The notes under the pieces were generated by a model. It ran no database searches. It was not told the DNA's origin and saw nothing but the letters and a program-made list of their open reading frames with translations. This document shows positions 59,880 to 64,000 of a DNA stretch of 64,000 nucleotides, piece after piece (positions within the stretch are counted from its first letter, which is position 1; every line of letters starts with the position of its first letter). This stretch comes from Aselliscus stoliczkanus. Its lineage: Eukaryota > Chordata > Mammalia > Chiroptera > Hipposideridae. The stretch covers positions 89,883,352 through 89,947,351 of the forward strand of contig CM066736.1 of NCBI GenBank assembly GCA_033961575.1. Direction: 5' to 3'. Position numbers and translations under genes: made by a program.

Positions 59880-60110
59880 AGGCTAATACTTCTTTAATAT
59901 GTAATGTTTTTGTCACTTTCCTAAGTGTCTAATGTATATCATTCTATTCATCTCTCACAACACTGGTATAAGATAAGTTCTATTCTAAGGAGCATATTAC
60001 AGATGAGAAAATGGTGGCACAAAGAGTGAAGTGACCTGGGTATGGTTATAGGAACAAGTAAGCGCTGAGGATGGAATTCAAACCCTGACCTATATTATTG
60101 TCCAACATCA
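59880..60110 (+). repeat. MIR
   Basis: 'attctattcatctctcacaa', 'attacagatgagaaaatggt' and 'ggatggaattcaaaccctga' follow MIR. Confidence 0.75.
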
Positions 60111-62069
60111 TAGCTCCTCCTTCTCCTACTACTACATAGCACTCTAACTTTTACAAAAATCCAGCAATTAAAAAAATAAATCAATGAAAAAAAAAAGCCA
60201 AAGTGTAATTTTTGTAACTTGGCATATCTATGGATAGCCATTTCTATTATATGCATAACAGATGAACCAAGGTGGGTAATAATAGAGAGGAAACATGTTT
60301 GGGGGATTGAGTTTAGTTTGGAGGATTCTTAATGTAAACTTTAAAAGGAATTCCTGGGGAGAGTGTCTAGAGGACATTATATGTAGTGATCTTTGGCTTG
60401 AGTGAGGGCTTGAAATACAAGGTATCTCCCGTGAACATGGAGAAAATTGCTAGCAGACACGGTGTGGAAAGAGAAGACAAAGGATCAGTTCATAACACTG
60501 GAAACTATTTTAAATGAGAGTAGGACATAAAAATAGAACTAGAAAAGAGACAGAGAATGGAGAGTCAGAGAAACAGGATGAAAATAGTAGTGTATAATAT
60601 GTATCAAGTCACCACTGTTGGTTATAAAAAAGAGATGACAGGATGAGGGATTTTAAAAGGACACCAGCTTACGATGGTGAGGTCATTGCTGATATTCTCA
60701 GAGAATATTTCAATAGTTTGGGGAAAGATTATAAGGCTTAAATTATCAGTGGGAGAGGAGGAATAAGTTAAAAGTGTATATTATTTGTAATTTTCCTCTA
60801 AGAGAAAATCTATAGGATGAGAGAAGATAACAGGATATTTTAAGGAAGCAAGATGGGAAGTTGATACTCTTTCAAAAATCTTTTTTTCTCATGAAGATAG
60901 AGGGACATTGAAGAACTGAGGTGAAAAAAAGAAAAGGCCATACCTAGCTTTTGTCATTCACACTTCAAATCAAAACAAGTAATAATGATAATGCAATAAT
61001 TAATATAGTAATAAAACCCCTCTTGTTTTATTATTCCAAAGAAGAAATAAATAAAGACATAAAAGCTAAGAAAGAGAAAAGGTGAAGGAGAGAAGTGGAA
61101 ACTTGGAAAAAAAAGGGTTGTGAAGAAAAAAAAATTTTTAGAATTTGGAAAGCATGCTGTGGTTAGCATAGGCAACAATGCAATCTCGCTCTGATATTGA
61201 GAGAGAAAATGGCAACAGGATTTTAAAAGGGAATGATAATAAAGAAGCAAAAATTTTCTATCAATTAAGGGGAGATGTAAACAAGAGTTTGAATACATGT
61301 GTGGCATTTCATCCAGCAGACTCACAGTGAAGCTGGTTTCTATCCATCTCACACTAAGCCATTTCAGAGTTTGTGAAATAGAAGAAACATTTTGAGTCAT
61401 CGATTTCACTCCACTATCTCCAGAGAGGCAAGGATCATTCTGCCTGCTTAGTGAGAATTTGTTCCATAATATCCCATCCCACTTATTGCCTCTCTTCCAA
61501 ATATATTCCTTGCATATTATATTTTGGGTATGAGTAAGAGGCAAGTGTGTCAGGCATGGGGAGGTTAAAAAAGTAAGATCAAAGCAAGTTATAACTAGCA
61601 CTGGAAAAATGGAATTGCTGTATCACTAAAGCCTTGTAACCCTGGCACAGATTTGGAACCTAATAGAGTTTGCTGAATAAATGCATGAATGAACCAATAA
61701 AAACTGAGATGAAATTCAGTAAGGATTAAACAGAATAATTTGTAGTGCAGTGACTCTACATTTTCTTCTCAAAGGTACTCACCTCCAGATTAATGGATCA
61801 GAGAAAATTTCAGCTGATTCCTCCACTAGAAATCATACACCTTTGATCCTCCCTTTAGCCCCAATTTATTGGGATAAAGGGATGTCATCCTCGGGTCTAT
61901 GGCAGAAACAGGAGAGATGGGCTAGACAGTGATTTCAATAACACTCTGACTCCCTCTGACTCTTATTCTTCATATAATTGCTCCAAACATATTTAAGATT
62001 ATCAGCATCTCTGTTGGTGACAGTCTGAAAATTACTCCCAAGGACAATCATGACCTCATATTAGTATAA
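60111..62069. other. Spacer, unassigned
   Basis: Includes a 215-codon open stretch on the minus strand (60954-61601) rich in Phe, Leu and Ser, without family motifs. I see no gene. About 61600-61720 has an L2-like end ('gctgaataaatgcatgaatg'). Confidence 0.45.
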
Positions 62070-62310
62070 AGCCTGATCGTTACAAAGCACTGTCAAATCC
62101 ATTTTAATATTTAAGTATCATAATACACTTTAAGGTAAGGAAGGTTGAGATTACAAGTTCAATTTTAAAGATAAAGGAACTAATACTGCAAATGATGAGA
62201 AAAGCGAAGAGAGGCAGCAAGGATTAGACTGAGTGATTAAGATGACTTTTACAAGTCACACACAGAGACAAAGCTAGGACTAGATCTTCAGGTCTCTTAT
62301 CCTCATTTCA
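62070..62310 (+). repeat. MIR, diverged
   Basis: Order of 'acaaagcactgtcaaatcca', 'aaagataaaggaac' and 'aagtcacacacagagacaaa' is MIR-like. Confidence 0.55.
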
Positions 62311-64000
62311 TCTGCCACTCCAAACTTTCTTGGCTAATTTACTGTGGGCATTTAGCAAATAGCTAAACAAAGAGCTCAGTGGATGGCCTTGGTTATATGT
62401 GTCCCAGTTATCTCTGTGATCCTGGCTATTCTTTGTGATTCTTGCAAATTCTTACCTGAGCACTAAAGCTGGAGAGAAAGTGGCCTGGAGTGCATACTTC
62501 CAGTAAGAATACAGGATAGGTGATAGCTCACAGGAATATTCCCTGCTTAAAACACAGAGTCTTTTTGAAGAGCCCAGTAGCTTTTCCTCAGGAGACTTTG
62601 CTGAGGCTGCGAATTCCCTTTAGAGTTCTTAAGATGCTTAGCTGAGGATAGAGGTAAAGGGAAGCTGAGAAATCCCAATTCTGTATGCGGGCAAGGGATA
62701 TCTTCAAGATGTTAGGACATTTCTAGTTTTAGATTTCAATTTCTAAAAGTGGATAAGAAAGCCCTAGCTAGGCTTGGAGGGAATACTTACAAGAGTGTTT
62801 TGATTTCGATTCAGATAGAAAATAAAGCTGATTCAACCTTATTGGTGATACTTTCTAACTACATGACCATGCAACCTAGGGCATATTACTTAATATCTCA
62901 GAGAGATAATTTCCTTATGTCATAAAAAGGGAACCCTCCCTTATTTTTTTTTCTTTACACAGAACCTGGTACTATCAGGCATTCTCATATATTTTAGAAT
63001 CAACTGCTAGTGCAATTTGGTTGGGGTTTAGGGAGAAGGTCCTCCTTGGCCTTCAATCTTAAACTATAGATTTCTTAATTAGTACAGACCATACCTTGTG
63101 TTTTCTCCCCAGTACACCTGTGATTTGGGACATAATTCAGAAACTTGTACTCCAAAATGCCAGTTTAATACCTTCAAATAGTTCATCAACCCATATTAAC
63201 TACCAACATCTATAAGTATATTGAGAGTTCTTCCAGGATCGATTTAAACAATTGAGGGAAACACCATAACTGAATAGTTGATACTTAATGGATTATCAAT
63301 AAACACCATTATTCAAATAATTAGGAGGGTGACAGTGATTCTAATTTGCCAAGAGTGGGCCTAATTTACACTTATTGTCTTAGTGTCTCAGCCAGTTTGT
63401 AATCTGTCTGGAATTTTACATTTTCTCAGAAAGTATTATATATAACTACAGTATATTAAAGTGGGCCATGATGGGTTGCTAGATCTTCACTTTGTCCTTT
63501 AAGTTTCTGCTGCAGTTTCATCTAATGGCCTGTAAGATATATGCACAGTGGTCACATTTCCTACTTGAACACATTTCTAAATCTCATGGATGGTCAGTGG
63601 TATCCCATCTCTCTTTCCTTGGCCACTCCCAATACAATATTAGTAAAACTGCAAACACAGCAGGTGAGGTCATCACTGATAAAATGAAATTCGCTGGCAT
63701 GCAAGCATGTAGATACAGCTGACTCCTCCCAGGTTCGGTGGGTGGTGGGAGATGTATTTGACAATGCTTCCCTTTCAGATACTCTTTATAAACCAACCAC
63801 TTGTATTGCCTCTTGTCCCAAAGGTTGCGAAATGAATGAAACCACTGGGCTGCCAGCAGCCTGGGGTCAATAGAAAATAATCTGATTGAAAAAGTTCAGG
63901 AAATGAAGACCGATAAATGTTTAGTGCTTATCATTTATTATAAATGTCTGATTTATTTCATTGTTTGATAACTTTATTTTTAATAGGCCCACTAACAGCA
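62311..64000. other. Spacer to window end, unassigned
   Basis: No receptor fragment, SINE or L1 recognised in this stretch, which is unusually poor in recent insertions for this window. Confidence 0.4.

Noticed and set aside
60954..61601. 215-codon minus-strand open frame, the longest unexplained one
   Set aside because: Phe/Ser/Leu-rich, low-complexity C terminus from an A-rich strand, no domain, no splice or start context. Protein search and RNA-seq could revisit it.

Overview
This window is mammalian chromosomal DNA, not microbial. It contains single-exon class I (fish-like) olfactory receptor genes widely separated by AT-rich sequence full of LINE-1, tRNA-derived SINEs, Tc1/mariner and hAT elements, MIR and L2 relics and microsatellites. 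The receptors match the OR51 part of the class I cluster (human chromosome 11p15, near beta-globin). The abundant SINEs with a 'ggccggccgagtggc' head, together with fairly recent mariner and hAT copies, suggest a bat. That assignment is inference from repeat types; I cannot name a species from sequence alone.

Layout. 1-2.5 kb: a long SINE cut by the window edge, an L1 tail and a short SINE. 2566-3549 (+): OR51T1, intact. 3.5-10.6 kb: AT-rich spacer with an 81-bp mariner hairpin (5171-5251), a mariner transposase relic (6611-7380, with a SINE inside) and an unusual fold-back mariner (9615-10285). 10.6-18.2 kb: a full-length but broken L1 on the minus strand, with a 15-bp target duplication, a candidate 3' transduction and a tandemly repeated 5' UTR. 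18895-19830 (-): an intact OR51A-type receptor. 20-26 kb: SINEs, L1 tails, an ancient L1 and a small 5'-inverted L1. 26.0-32.7 kb: a second full-length broken L1 (-) with a different 5' UTR. 32.7-44.2 kb: microsatellites, MITEs, MaLR-type LTR remnants, more SINEs, another mariner, an L1 3' piece, a solo retroviral LTR with a 6-bp target duplication (41604-42709) and a hAT element. 44595-45490 (+): an OR51A7-like pseudogene with a one-base deletion. 45.5-52 kb: spacer with MIR, L2 and SINEs. 52121-53062 (-): OR51G2, intact. 57722-58687 (-): OR51G1, intact. 58.7-64 kb: spacer with one SINE and MIR relics.

The receptor order T1, (extra OR51A), A7 pseudogene, G2, G1 agrees with the human order as I remember it, except for the extra inverted OR51A copy. 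The receptors would each be expressed alone in olfactory sensory neurons and couple to G-olf; they do not form an operon or a pathway together. Four of five receptors are open. All LINE, mariner and LTR material looks immobile now.

I found no tRNA or rRNA genes, no CRISPR, and no new enzymatic or defence system. The points most worth a second look are the fold-back mariner, the two L1s with unrelated 5' UTRs (one built of ~197-bp monomers), the L1 3' transduction, the solo LTR, the hAT element with a third internal terminus, and the inverted OR51A paralogue.
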